NCBI RefSeq assembly: GCF_001297015.1
Contig: NZ_LIGE01000012.1
Coordinates: 22,574 to 86,573 of the forward strand
Length of the DNA stretch: 64,000 nt
Reading direction: 5' to 3'
Source of the DNA: Pseudomonas sp. RIT-PI-r
GTDB lineage: Bacteria; Pseudomonadota; Gammaproteobacteria; Pseudomonadales; Pseudomonadaceae
Shown: piece by piece, positions 31,991 through 40,462 of the stretch
Position numbering within the stretch: position 1 is the first letter of the stretch
Layout: every line of letters begins with the position of its first letter
Notes under the pieces: generated by a model
Database searches by the model: none
The model's input: the letters and a program-made list of their open reading frames with translations, nothing else
What the model was told of the DNA's origin: nothing
Translations under genes and position numbers: made by a program

Positions 31991-34090
31991 ATGCAAACTT
32001 TTTTTATCGCCCCCACCGATTTTGGCGTGGGTCTGACCTCCATCAGCCTCGGGCTGGTGCGCACGCTTGAGCGCGCAGGCCTCAAAGTCGGCTTCTTCAA
32101 GCCGATTGCCCAGCCGCATCCGGGTGACACCGGCCCTGAGCGTTCCACCGAACTGGTAGCGCGCACTCACGGCCTGAAACCGCCGCAACCGCTGGGCCTG
32201 GCCCACGTCGAGCGGATGCTTGGCGACGGTCAGCTCGATGAACTGCTTGAAGAAATCATCACCCTCTATCAGCAAGCGGCCATCGGCAAAGACGTGCTGG
32301 TCGTCGAAGGCATGGTGCCGACCCGCAGCGCCAGCTACGCCGCACGGGTCAACTTGCACCTGGCCAAGAGCCTCGACGCCGAGGTGATTCTGGTCTCGGC
32401 GCCGGAAAACGAAGTGCTCGCCGAACTGTCCGGCCGGGTCGAATTGCAGGCGCAACTGTTCGGTGGGCCGAAAGACCCGAAAGTCCTCGGCGTGATCCTC
32501 AACAAGGTCAAAACCGACGAGAGCATGGACGCCTTCGCCACGCGTCTGAAAGAGCATTCGCCGTTGCTGCGCAGCGGTGATTTCCGCTTGCTCGGTTGCA
32601 TCCCGTTCCAACCCGAACTCAACGCACCACGCACCCGCGACGTCGCCGACCTGATGGGCGCGCAAGTGCTCAATGCCGGCGACTACGAAGCCCGGCGGAT
32701 GACCAAAATCATCATTTGCGCACGGACCATGCGCAACACCGTCGAGCTGCTCAAGCCCGGCGTGCTGGTGGTGACGCCAGGGGACCGCGACGACATCATC
32801 CTCGCCGTCAGCCTCGCGGCGATCAACGGCGTGCCGCTGGCCGGCCTGCTGCTGACCAGCGACACGCTGCCGGATCCGCGCATCATGGATCTGTGCCGTG
32901 GCGCGTTGCAGGCCGGTTTGCCGGTGTTGTCGGTGAGCACTGGCTCTTACGACACGGCCAACCTGCTCAACGGTTTGAACAAGGAAATCCCCATTGATGA
33001 CCGCGAGCGTGCGGAGATCATCACCGATTTCGTCGCCAGCCATCTCGACGCCAAATGGCTGCATCAGCGCTGCGGCACGCCACGGGAAATGCGCCTGTCG
33101 CCGGCGGTGTTCCGTTATCAATTGATCCAGCGCGCGCAAGCGGCGAACAAGCGCATCGTCCTGCCTGAAGGCAGCGAGCCGTTCACTGTGCAAGCGGCGG
33201 CGATCTGTCAGGAACGCGGGATTGCCCGTTGCGTGTTGTTGGCCAAACCTGCAGATGTCGAAGCCGTCGCCCGCGCCCAAGGCATCGTCTTGCCGCCTGG
33301 GCTGGAGATTCTTGATCCCGATCTGATCCGCGAGCGCTACGTCGAGCCGATGGTGGCCCTGCGCAAAACCAAAAGCCTTAATGCGCCGATGGCCGAGCAG
33401 CAACTGGAAGACACCGTGGTGATCGGCACCATGATGCTCGCCCTGGATGAAGTCGACGGGCTGGTCTCGGGCGTGATCAACACCACCGCCAACACCATCC
33501 GCCCGGCGCTGCAACTGATCAAGACCGCACCGGGCTGCACGTTGGTGTCGTCGGTGTTCTTTATGCTGTTTCCGGAGGAAGTGCTGGTCTACGGCGACTG
33601 CGTGATGAACCCGCACCCGAGCGCGACCGAACTGGCCGAGATCGCTCTGCAGAGTGCCGACTCGGCAGCGGCATTCGGCATCACCCCGCGCGTGGCGATG
33701 ATCAGTTACTCCAGCGGCGAATCGGCGACCGGCGAAGAAGTCGAAAAAGTCCGCGAAGCCACCCTGCTCGCCCACGAACAGCAACACTCGCTGCTGATCG
33801 ACGGTCCGCTGCAATACGACGCGGCAGCCAACGCAGAAGTCGCCCGGCAATTGGCGCCGAACAGTCAGGTCGCCGGTCGCGCTACGGTGTTCGTCTTCCC
33901 CGATCTGAACACCGGCAACACCACCCACAAAGCGGTGCAACGCAGCGCCGATTGCGTCAGCCTCGGGCCGATGCTGCAAGGCCTGCGCAAACCAGTGAAT
34001 GACTTGCCGCGCGGCGCGCAAGTCGATGACATCGTCTACACCATCGCCCTCACCGCGATTCAAGCCGCCAACCGACCTATGGATGTGTAA
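31991..34090 (+). CDS. pta: Phosphate acetyltransferase (long form)
   Basis: This enzyme interconverts acetyl-CoA and acetyl phosphate. Its 699 residues comprise three parts. The first is an N-terminal P-loop-like domain (TDFGVGLTSISLGLVRTLER, degenerate P-loop). The second is a DRTGG domain around residues 225 to 330. The third is the catalytic PTA_PTB domain from about 375 (RIVLPEGSEPFTVQAAAICQ, LVSGVINTTANTIRPALQLI, GRATVFVFPDLNTGNTTHKA). No acetate kinase gene is adjacent, although in P. aeruginosa ackA stands between slyD and pta. The acyltransferase gene follows without a gap. Confidence 0.96.
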   Translation: MQTFFIAPTDFGVGLTSISLGLVRTLERAGLKVGFFKPIAQPHPGDTGPERSTELVARTHGLKPPQPLGLAHVERMLGDGQLDELLEEIITLYQQAAIGKDVLVVEGMVPTRSASYAARVNLHLAKSLDAEVILVSAPENEVLAELSGRVELQAQLFGGPKDPKVLGVILNKVKTDESMDAFATRLKEHSPLLRSGDFRLLGCIPFQPELNAPRTRDVADLMGAQVLNAGDYEARRMTKIIICARTMRNTVELLKPGVLVVTPGDRDDIILAVSLAAINGVPLAGLLLTSDTLPDPRIMDLCRGALQAGLPVLSVSTGSYDTANLLNGLNKEIPIDDRERAEIITDFVASHLDAKWLHQRCGTPREMRLSPAVFRYQLIQRAQAANKRIVLPEGSEPFTVQAAAICQERGIARCVLLAKPADVEAVARAQGIVLPPGLEILDPDLIRERYVEPMVALRKTKSLNAPMAEQQLEDTVVIGTMMLALDEVDGLVSGVINTTANTIRPALQLIKTAPGCTLVSSVFFMLFPEEVLVYGDCVMNPHPSATELAEIALQSADSAAAFGITPRVAMISYSSGESATGEEVEKVREATLLAHEQQHSLLIDGPLQYDAAANAEVARQLAPNSQVAGRATVFVFPDLNTGNTTHKAVQRSADCVSLGPMLQGLRKPVNDLPRGAQVDDIVYTIALTAIQAANRPMDV

Positions 34091-34993
34091 ATGCTGGATT
34101 TTCTACCTGCACCCGTGCGCGGCGTGATCGCCTCGCTGCTGTTGGCAGTCAACACGATTCTGCTGTGCTCGTTTCTGTTCTGCGTGGCGCTGGTCAAGGC
34201 GTTGCCGTTCGCCTTGACTCAACGCATCGCCGGTTGGCTAATGAGCCACACCCACGAAGCGTGGATCAGCAACAACAAGGGCTGGATGAACCTGGTGCGG
34301 CGTACACGCTGGCACGTCAGCGGTCTGCAAGGCCTCGACTATCAGCACTCGTATCTGATCACCAGCAACCACCAGAGCTGGGTCGATATTCTGGTGCTGC
34401 AATACGTGCTCAACCGCCGGATTCAGCCGCTGAAATTCTTCCTCAAGCAGGAGCTGATCTGGGTGCCGGTTATCGGTCTGGCGTGGTGGGCACTGGGCTT
34501 TCCGTTCATGAAGCGCTACTCCAAGGCGTACCTGGCCAAGCACCCGGAGAAGAAAGGCAAAGACCTCGAAACCACGCGCAAGACGTGTGCGAAGTTTCGC
34601 AATAACCCGGTGGGGATTTTCAACTTCGTCGAGGGCACGCGCTTTACCGAAGGCAAACATGCGCAGCAGCAGTCGCCGTTCAAATACCTGCTCAAGCCCA
34701 AGGCTGGCGGCATTGCCTTTGTGCTGGATGCAATGGGCGAACAGCTGGAATCGATCGTCAACGTGACCATTCACTATCCGGCCGGGCGTCCGGGGTTCTG
34801 GGACTTGCTGTGCGGTAATGTGCGAGATGTTGTGGTGCACTTTGAAGAGCTGAAGATTCCGCAGCAATTCATTGGCAAGAACTACGATCAGGACGGCGAA
34901 TATCGTTTGCAGTTTCAGGGATGGATCAATCAGCTGTGGCTGGACAAGGATGCGCTGCTGGAACAGATGCACCGCGAATATCCTTCCGTATGA
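34091..34993 (+). CDS. Lysophospholipid acyltransferase (YihG/PlsC-like)
   Basis: This is an inner-membrane acyltransferase of 300 residues. An N-terminal helix (ASLLLAVNTILLCSFLFCVA) precedes the PlsC domain with motif I SNHQSWVDILVLQYV (His-x4-Asp), LKQELIWVPVIGLAWWALGF, and the phosphate-binding FNFVEGTRFTEGKH. It resembles E. coli YihG, a 1-acyl-glycerol-3-phosphate acyltransferase used for membrane phospholipid remodelling. The start adjoins the pta stop codon, so it is probably translated from the pta mRNA. The stop codon lies at the edge of a repeat. Confidence 0.92.
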   Translation: MLDFLPAPVRGVIASLLLAVNTILLCSFLFCVALVKALPFALTQRIAGWLMSHTHEAWISNNKGWMNLVRRTRWHVSGLQGLDYQHSYLITSNHQSWVDILVLQYVLNRRIQPLKFFLKQELIWVPVIGLAWWALGFPFMKRYSKAYLAKHPEKKGKDLETTRKTCAKFRNNPVGIFNFVEGTRFTEGKHAQQQSPFKYLLKPKAGGIAFVLDAMGEQLESIVNVTIHYPAGRPGFWDLLCGNVRDVVVHFEELKIPQQFIGKNYDQDGEYRLQFQGWINQLWLDKDALLEQMHREYPSV

Positions 34994-35184
34994 TCGTTCC
35001 CACGCTCCGCGTGGGAATGCCTCACTGGACGCTCTGCGTCCGCTTTAGAGGGGACGCGGAGCGTCCCGGGCTGCGTTCCCACGCAGAGCGTGGGAACGAT
35101 CACGAAAAGATCGCAGCCTTCGGCAGCTCCTGCATTGGATCGACGTACATCCTCTAGGAGCTGCCGAAGGCTGCGATCTTTTGA
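34992..35184. repeat. Family C palindrome followed by family B palindrome
   Basis: The first element (34992-35101) has outer arms TGATCGTTCCCACGCTCCGC and its complement around nested GGACGCT/AGCGTCC arms. The second (35106-35184) has arms AAGATCGCAGCCTTCGGCAG and its complement. The order of families matches the block at 25687-25832, but is inverted. Confidence 0.9.
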
Positions 35185-35199
35185 CATTCTCAAAGCGAC

Positions 35200-35238
35200 A
35201 AAAAAGCCCGCCGATGACTACTCATCGGCGGGCTTTTT
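35200..35238. terminator. Strong terminator after cysNC
   Basis: GCCCGCCGATGA and TCATCGGCGGGC pair around CTAC, with A-run before and T-run after, so it works on either strand. On the minus strand it lies about 40 bases after the cysNC stop codon. Confidence 0.92.
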
Positions 35239-35278
35239 CTTGCAGCTTGAAACTCGAAGCTTGCCGCTGCTTTATTGC

Positions 35279-37177
35279 TTAGATCGCGCCACGCTGACGC
35301 AGCAGATCCAGCACTTGCTTGACGCTTTCTTCCAGACTCAGTGTCTGCGTGTCGATCACCAGATCGGCATTCAGCGGCACGTCGTACGGGAAGGATTCGC
35401 CCGGGATGTTGTCGCCAGCGGCGGCATACAGACCTTGCGGATCACGCTCGGCGCACACGGCCGGCGAGGCCTGCACGTAGACCGTCAGCAGACGATCCTT
35501 GCCGATCAGATCCTTGGCTTGCTCGCGGCCTTCAGCACTCGGCGCAACGAACGCGGCCAGAGTCAGCAGACCGGCTTCGTTGAACTGACGCGCCACGTGC
35601 GCGGCACGACGCCAGTTCTCGGTACGCCCGGCGCGATCCTGTGGCAGACCTTTGTTGAGGTCGTGACGCAGGTTCTGACCATCCAGTACAAACACCGCAC
35701 GCCCCATATCGAACAGCTTGCGCTCGACCGCATAAGCCAGCGTGCTCTTGCCCGCGCCCGACAGGCCGCTGAACAGCACGGTCGCCGGTTGCTGACCAAA
35801 GCGCTGAGCACGTTCTTCCGTCGCCACGTGCGCCAGTTTGCCGTGGTGCGTGGCAGTGCCATGGGTCACCGGCTGGGCGACGATCATGCCGGCGCCAACG
35901 GTGCCATTGGTCAAACGGTCGATGATGATGAACGCGCCGGTGGTGCGGTTGCTTTCGTAACCGTCGAGGGCGATCGGCGCGTCGAGCGCGATCTTCACCT
36001 TGCCGATTTCGTTGAGCTGCAACGCGCTCGCCGGGCCTTCTTCCAACGTGTTGACGTCGACCTTGTTGACGATGCTGGCAATCGAGCCCGGCACGTAACT
36101 GGTGGCGCGTTTGATGTCGTATTTCTTGCCCGGCAGCATCGGCTCTTCAGCCATCCACACCAGCATCGCTTCGAAGCTGTCGGTGACCGGCGGCACGTTG
36201 TCGGCATGCACCAACAGGTCGCCACGGGAGATGTCGATTTCGTCTTCCATGGTCAGCGTCACCGCCTGACCTGGACCGGCGTGTTCCAGTTCACCTTCGA
36301 AGGTGACGATGGATTTCACGCGGCTGCTCTTGCCCGACGGCAGCACCACGACTTCGTCGCCCTTCTTGACGATGCCGCTGGCCAGCGTGCCGGCGAAACC
36401 ACGAAAGTTCAGGTTCGGACGGTTGACGTACTGCACCGGGAAACGCAGATCGGTGAAGTTGCGATCGCCCGCGACTTCCACGGTCTCGAGAATTTCCATC
36501 AGCGACTGGCCTTTGTACCAAGGCGAGCGCTCGGACTTGTTCACCACGTTGTCGCCTTTGAGGGCTGACATCGGCACGAAGTGCATGCTGGTCGGCTTCA
36601 TCTTCAAGCCTTCGGCAAACTTCAGGTAGTCGGCCTTGATCGACTCGAACACGCCTTCATCGAAGCCCTTCAAGTCCATCTTGTTGATGGCAACAACGAT
36701 GTGTTTGATACCCAACAGGGAGGCGATGAAGCTGTGGCGACGGGTCTGGGTCTGCACGCCGTAACGCGCGTCGACCAGAATGATCGCCAGGTCACAGGTT
36801 GATGCACCGGTGGCCATGTTGCGGGTGTACTGCTCATGGCCGGGGGTGTCGGCGATGATGAATTTGCGTTTGGCGGTGGAGAAATAGCGATAGGCGACAT
36901 CGATGGTGATGCCCTGCTCGCGCTCGGCCTGCAGGCCGTCGACCAGCAACGCCAGGTCGATGTCGTCACCGGTGGTGCCGACTTTCTTCGAGTCACGGGT
37001 GATCGCTTCGAGGTGATCTTCGTAGATCATCTTCGAGTCGTGCAGCAGGCGCCCGATCAGGGTGCTCTTGCCGTCATCGACGTTACCGCAAGTCAAAAAG
37101 CGCAGCAGCTCTTTACGTTCGTGCTGGCCCAGGTAGGCGAGGATGTCCTCGCTGATCAAATCAGATACGTGCGACAT
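35279..37177 (-). CDS. cysNC: Sulfate adenylyltransferase subunit 1 / APS kinase fusion
   Basis: This is a bifunctional protein of 632 residues. The N-terminal GTPase (CysN) drives ATP sulfurylase and has [15 protein letters not shown] from residue 31, [16 protein letters not shown], and [11 protein letters not shown]-Tu-like beta domains follow to about 430. The C-terminal APS kinase (CysC) has GLSGAGKST at about 471 to 479 and [15 protein letters not shown], making PAPS from APS. It follows cysD by 9 bases on the same mRNA. The fusion is common in pseudomonads. Confidence 0.97.
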   Translation of the reverse strand: MSHVSDLISEDILAYLGQHERKELLRFLTCGNVDDGKSTLIGRLLHDSKMIYEDHLEAITRDSKKVGTTGDDIDLALLVDGLQAEREQGITIDVAYRYFSTAKRKFIIADTPGHEQYTRNMATGASTCDLAIILVDARYGVQTQTRRHSFIASLLGIKHIVVAINKMDLKGFDEGVFESIKADYLKFAEGLKMKPTSMHFVPMSALKGDNVVNKSERSPWYKGQSLMEILETVEVAGDRNFTDLRFPVQYVNRPNLNFRGFAGTLASGIVKKGDEVVVLPSGKSSRVKSIVTFEGELEHAGPGQAVTLTMEDEIDISRGDLLVHADNVPPVTDSFEAMLVWMAEEPMLPGKKYDIKRATSYVPGSIASIVNKVDVNTLEEGPASALQLNEIGKVKIALDAPIALDGYESNRTTGAFIIIDRLTNGTVGAGMIVAQPVTHGTATHHGKLAHVATEERAQRFGQQPATVLFSGLSGAGKSTLAYAVERKLFDMGRAVFVLDGQNLRHDLNKGLPQDRAGRTENWRRAAHVARQFNEAGLLTLAAFVAPSAEGREQAKDLIGKDRLLTVYVQASPAVCAERDPQGLYAAAGDNIPGESFPYDVPLNADLVIDTQTLSLEESVKQVLDLLRQRGAI

Positions 37178-37186
37178 GACAGCCCC

Positions 37187-38104
37187 TTAGAAATAGCCTT
37201 GACGTTTTTTGTCTTCCATTGAGCCTGCGCCATCGTGGTCGATGACTCGGCCCTGGCGCTCGGAAGTTCGCGTCAGGAGCATTTCTTGAATGATGTCCGT
37301 GAGGCTTTCGGCCTCGGACTCCACGGCACCCGTCAACGGGTAGCAGCCAAGGGTACGGAAACGCACTTTCTTTTTGACGATGCGCGCTTTGTCTTCATCG
37401 GACAGGTGTTCGAGGATGCGCTCGTCGTCGATCATGATCAGCGTGCCGTTCTTCTCGATCACTTCGCGTTCGGCGGCGAAGTACAGCGGCACAATCGGGA
37501 TGCCTTCGAGGTAGATGTACTGCCAGATGTCCAGTTCGGTCCAGTTCGACAGCGGGAACACACGAATGGATTCGCCCTTGTTGACCTTGCCGTTGTAGAC
37601 GTTCCAAAGCTCCGGGCGCTGGTTTTTCGGGTCCCAGCGGTGCTTGCTGTCGCGGAACGAGTACACGCGTTCTTTGGCGCGGGATTTCTCTTCATCGCGA
37701 CGGGCACCGCCGAAGGCTGCGTCGAAACCATGCTTGTCGAGCGCCTGCTTCAGGCCCTCGGTTTTCATGATGTCGGTGTGCTTGGCGCTGCCGTGGGTGA
37801 ACGGGTTGATGTTCTGCGCCACGCCATCGGGGTTGATGTGGGTGATCAGGTCCAGGCCCAGTTCTTCGACCATCTTGTCGCGGAACTTGTACATCTCCTG
37901 GAATTTCCAGCGGGTGTCGACGTGCATCACCGGAAACGGCAGTTTGCCCGGGAAGAACGCCTTGCGTGCCAGGTGCAGCATCACGGCGGAGTCTTTACCG
38001 ATGGAGTACAGCATCACCGGGTTATCGAACTCGGCGGCCACCTCGCGGATGATGTGGATGCTTTCCGCCTCCAGCTGTTTCAGATGCGTCAGTTTGTCGA
38101 CCAT
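37187..38104 (-). CDS. cysD: Sulfate adenylyltransferase subunit 2
   Basis: This is the catalytic ATP sulfurylase subunit (PAPS reductase-like fold), forming APS from ATP and sulfate. The PP-loop is [40 protein letters not shown] residues are present as [18 protein letters not shown] near 135, and [20 protein letters not shown] near 200. The length of 305 residues is standard. It is first in cysD-cysNC, and a family A REP pair and the Nif3-like gene lie upstream. Confidence 0.97.
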   Translation of the reverse strand: MVDKLTHLKQLEAESIHIIREVAAEFDNPVMLYSIGKDSAVMLHLARKAFFPGKLPFPVMHVDTRWKFQEMYKFRDKMVEELGLDLITHINPDGVAQNINPFTHGSAKHTDIMKTEGLKQALDKHGFDAAFGGARRDEEKSRAKERVYSFRDSKHRWDPKNQRPELWNVYNGKVNKGESIRVFPLSNWTELDIWQYIYLEGIPIVPLYFAAEREVIEKNGTLIMIDDERILEHLSDEDKARIVKKKVRFRTLGCYPLTGAVESEAESLTDIIQEMLLTRTSERQGRVIDHDGAGSMEDKKRQGYF

Positions 38105-38243
38105 GGCTACTCACGAAAGCTTTCTTATGAACGGCCAGCGGGCCGTGTTCGAGCGAGGAATCCTAGCACAGCGACCTCTTCTAATCAGGACGCCAACTAG
38201 ATCGAAAGGGTATATGAATATGCCTGCCAGTTCGGCCGTCCAC

Positions 38244-38340
38244 CCCTGTAGGAGTGAGCCTGCTCGCGATAGCGGTGTGTCAGTCACCGCTATCTTGAAT
38301 GTGACAAAGCTATCGCGAGCAGGCTCACTCCTACAGGGGA
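38244..38340. repeat. Inverted REP pair, family A variant, with inner matching arms
   Basis: Outer arms CCCTGTAGGAGTGAGCCTGC and its complement extend inward through CTCGCGATAGC/GCTATCGCGAG. A second small inverted repeat, TCAGTCACCGCTATC, is in the loop. It separates the Nif3-like gene from cysD. Confidence 0.9.
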
Positions 38341-38352
38341 AATGCGGTGGAT

Positions 38353-39111
38353 TCAGATCGGGTTGGGGCAGTCGATGAAGATGTGTTCGACGGCGAAGCG
38401 TTTTGCCAGGTAATCGCCCAGCGCCTGCACGCCGTAGCGTTCGGTGGCGTGGTGGCCGGCGGCGATGAAACTGATGTCGTTCTCGCGCGCGCTGTGGAAA
38501 GTCTGCTCGGACGCTTCACCGCTCAAATACAGATCGACGCCTGCGGCGACGGCTTGATCGATGTAGCCTTGGCCGCCGCCAGTGCACCAGCCGACTCGAC
38601 GGATCATCGGATTGCCTTCAATCAGCAGCGGCTCGCGCCCCATGACTTCCTGCACCTTGCGGGCGAAATCGCGGGCGGTCATCGGTTCCTTGAGCGAACC
38701 GACAAGGCCGACGATTTTCAGGTTATCCGGATCCAGTGGTCCTTCGACGGTGATGTCCAGTTGGCGAGCAAGCTGCACGTTATTGCCGACATCTGGATGC
38801 AAATCCAGCGGCAGGTGGTACGCGAGCAGACTGATGTCGTGCTTGAGCAGGGTCTTCAGTCGACGCTGCTTCATGCCGGTGATGCACGGGTTTTCGCCCT
38901 TCCAGAAATAACCGTGATGCACCAGCACCAGATCGGCCTCGGCCTCGACGGCTGCATCGAGCAACGCCTGGCTGGCGGTGACGCCGCTGACAATGCGCAT
39001 CACCTGCGGACGGCCTTCGACCTGCAATCCATTCGGGCAATAATCGGCAATTTTCGCACTGCCAAGGTAACGGTCGGCTTCTTCGACGAGGGTGCTGAGG
39101 GCAACGGCCAT
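38353..39111 (-). CDS. Nif3-like dinuclear metal centre hexameric protein
   Basis: This is a 252-residue protein of the Nif3/YbgI family, toroidal hexamers with a di-metal site and possible GTP cyclohydrolase-like or hydrolase activity (unsettled). Metal-binding motifs are LVLVHHGYFWKGENP (HHG), LLAYHLPLDLHPDVGNN, and the C-terminal IDQAVAAGVDLYLSGEASEQ with SFIAAGHHATERYGVQAL. In P. aeruginosa the homologue also lies beside algW, as I remember it. It is divergent from algW. Confidence 0.94.
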   Translation of the reverse strand: MAVALSTLVEEADRYLGSAKIADYCPNGLQVEGRPQVMRIVSGVTASQALLDAAVEAEADLVLVHHGYFWKGENPCITGMKQRRLKTLLKHDISLLAYHLPLDLHPDVGNNVQLARQLDITVEGPLDPDNLKIVGLVGSLKEPMTARDFARKVQEVMGREPLLIEGNPMIRRVGWCTGGGQGYIDQAVAAGVDLYLSGEASEQTFHSARENDISFIAAGHHATERYGVQALGDYLAKRFAVEHIFIDCPNPI

Positions 39112-39149
39112 GAAAGACTCCTAAATATCCCGTTCAGAGGCACGCGCGG

Positions 39150-39171
39150 CCTCGTATAATGCGCGACATTA
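39150..39171. promoter_or_regulatory. Symmetrical -10-like element in the nif3-like/algW divergent promoter
   Basis: GTATAATGCGCGACATTATG contains TATAAT (39155-39160) and is itself an inverted repeat, ATAATG-CGCGA-CATTAT. A TTCAGA 16 bases upstream could be the -35 element for algW. The symmetry may serve promoters on both strands. Confidence 0.45.
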
Positions 39172-39214
39172 TGGGCGGTCTGACCCCGCCTGCAACTCTT
39201 CCAGGACGTGCTTA

Positions 39215-40372
39215 ATGTTCAAGGCGCTGCGTTTTATGGGCTGGCCGCTGTTGGCCGGCGTGCTTATCGCTCTGTTGATTATTCAGCGTTACCCGCAGTG
39301 GGTCGGGCTGCCGAGCCTCGACGTCAACCTGCAACAGGCCCCGCAAACCACCAGCGTGCAGCAGGGCCCGGTGTCCTATGCCGATGCGGTGACCATCGCG
39401 GCGCCCTCGGTGGTCAACCTGTACACCACCAAAGTCATCAACAAACCGGCGCATCCGTTGTTTGAGGATCCGCAGTTCCGCCGTTTCTTCGGGGACAACT
39501 CGCCGAAGCAGAAACGCATGGAATCGAGCCTCGGCTCCGGCGTGATCATGAGCCCGGAAGGCTACATCCTCACCAACAACCACGTGACCAGCGGCGCTGA
39601 TCAGATTGTCGTGGCCCTGAAAGACGGTCGCGAGACCCTTGCCCGCGTCATCGGCAGCGATCCGGAAACTGACCTTGCGGTTCTGAAGATCGACCTGAAA
39701 ACCCTGCCGGCGATCACCGTCGGCCGCTCCGACAACATTCGCATCGGCGACGTCGCGCTGGCCATCGGCAACCCGTTCGGCGTCGGCCAGACGGTGACCA
39801 TGGGTATCATCAGCGCCACCGGCCGCAACCAACTGGGCCTGAATAACTACGAAGACTTCATCCAGACCGACGCGGCGATCAACCCAGGCAACTCCGGCGG
39901 CGCGCTGGTCGATGCCAACGGCAACCTTACTGGCATCAACACGGCGATCTTCTCCAAGTCCGGCGGTTCGCAGGGCATTGGCTTTGCGATCCCGGTGAAA
40001 CTGGCGATGGAAGTGATGAAGTCGATCATCGAGCACGGTCAGGTGATTCGCGGCTGGCTGGGCATTGAAGTGCAGCCGCTGACGCAAGAGCTGGCCGAGT
40101 CGTTTGGTCTGTCCGGACGTCCGGGGATTGTCGTTGCGGGGATCTTCCGTGATGGCCCGGCGCAGAAAGCTGGCCTGCAATTGGGTGATGTGATTCTGAG
40201 CATTGATGGCGAGCCGGCCGGCGATGGTCGTCGTTCGATGAACCAGGTGGCGCGCATCAAACCGACGGACAAAGTGACCATTCAGGTGATGCGCAACGGC
40301 AAAGAGCTGAAGCTCACGGCTGAAATCGGCCTGCGTCCGCCACCGGCGCCGGTGAAAGAAAAAGAAGAGTAA
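39215..40372 (+). CDS. algW: Periplasmic serine protease AlgW (DegS family)
   Basis: This is the envelope stress protease that cuts the anti-sigma factor MucA when its PDZ domain binds misfolded porin C-termini, releasing AlgU. A single N-terminal anchor (FMGWPLLAGVLIALLIIQ) holds it in the inner membrane. The trypsin-like domain has the catalytic His in LTNNHVTSGADQIV, Asp in DPETDLAVLKID and Ser in INPGNSGGALVDANG. One PDZ domain covers about residues 275 to 365. The length of 385 residues matches AlgW and not the two-PDZ MucD/DegP. Confidence 0.96.
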   Translation: MFKALRFMGWPLLAGVLIALLIIQRYPQWVGLPSLDVNLQQAPQTTSVQQGPVSYADAVTIAAPSVVNLYTTKVINKPAHPLFEDPQFRRFFGDNSPKQKRMESSLGSGVIMSPEGYILTNNHVTSGADQIVVALKDGRETLARVIGSDPETDLAVLKIDLKTLPAITVGRSDNIRIGDVALAIGNPFGVGQTVTMGIISATGRNQLGLNNYEDFIQTDAAINPGNSGGALVDANGNLTGINTAIFSKSGGSQGIGFAIPVKLAMEVMKSIIEHGQVIRGWLGIEVQPLTQELAESFGLSGRPGIVVAGIFRDGPAQKAGLQLGDVILSIDGEPAGDGRRSMNQVARIKPTDKVTIQVMRNGKELKLTAEIGLRPPPAPVKEKEE

Positions 40373-40419
40373 AACTTTTCTCGCGCCAGATGCGCGAATA
40401 AAAGACATTCTCAAAAGGC

Positions 40420-40462
40420 ATGTTATATTGTTTCAATTCTAAGAATTGGAACAACATAACAT
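40420..40462. promoter_or_regulatory. 43-bp near-perfect palindrome covering the TonB receptor start codon
   Basis: The left arm, beginning ATGTTATATTGTTTC, and the right arm, ending GGAACAACATAACAT, are complementary over 21 bases with two mismatches around a single central A. The inner core AATTCT-A-AGAATT is perfect. The right end includes the first two bases of the ATG start codon at 40461. It could be a regulator operator, probably metal-related because of the downstream genes, or an RNA hairpin masking the ribosome site GGAACA. Confidence 0.7.

Noticed and set aside
31676..34063. 795-codon minus-strand ORF
   Set aside because: It is the antisense shadow of pta and has no domain of its own.
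40420..40462. Fur or Zur box reading of the palindrome
   Set aside because: GATAAT-type hexamers are absent and the GTTATA halves are too far apart for a standard Zur box, so I leave the regulator unnamed.
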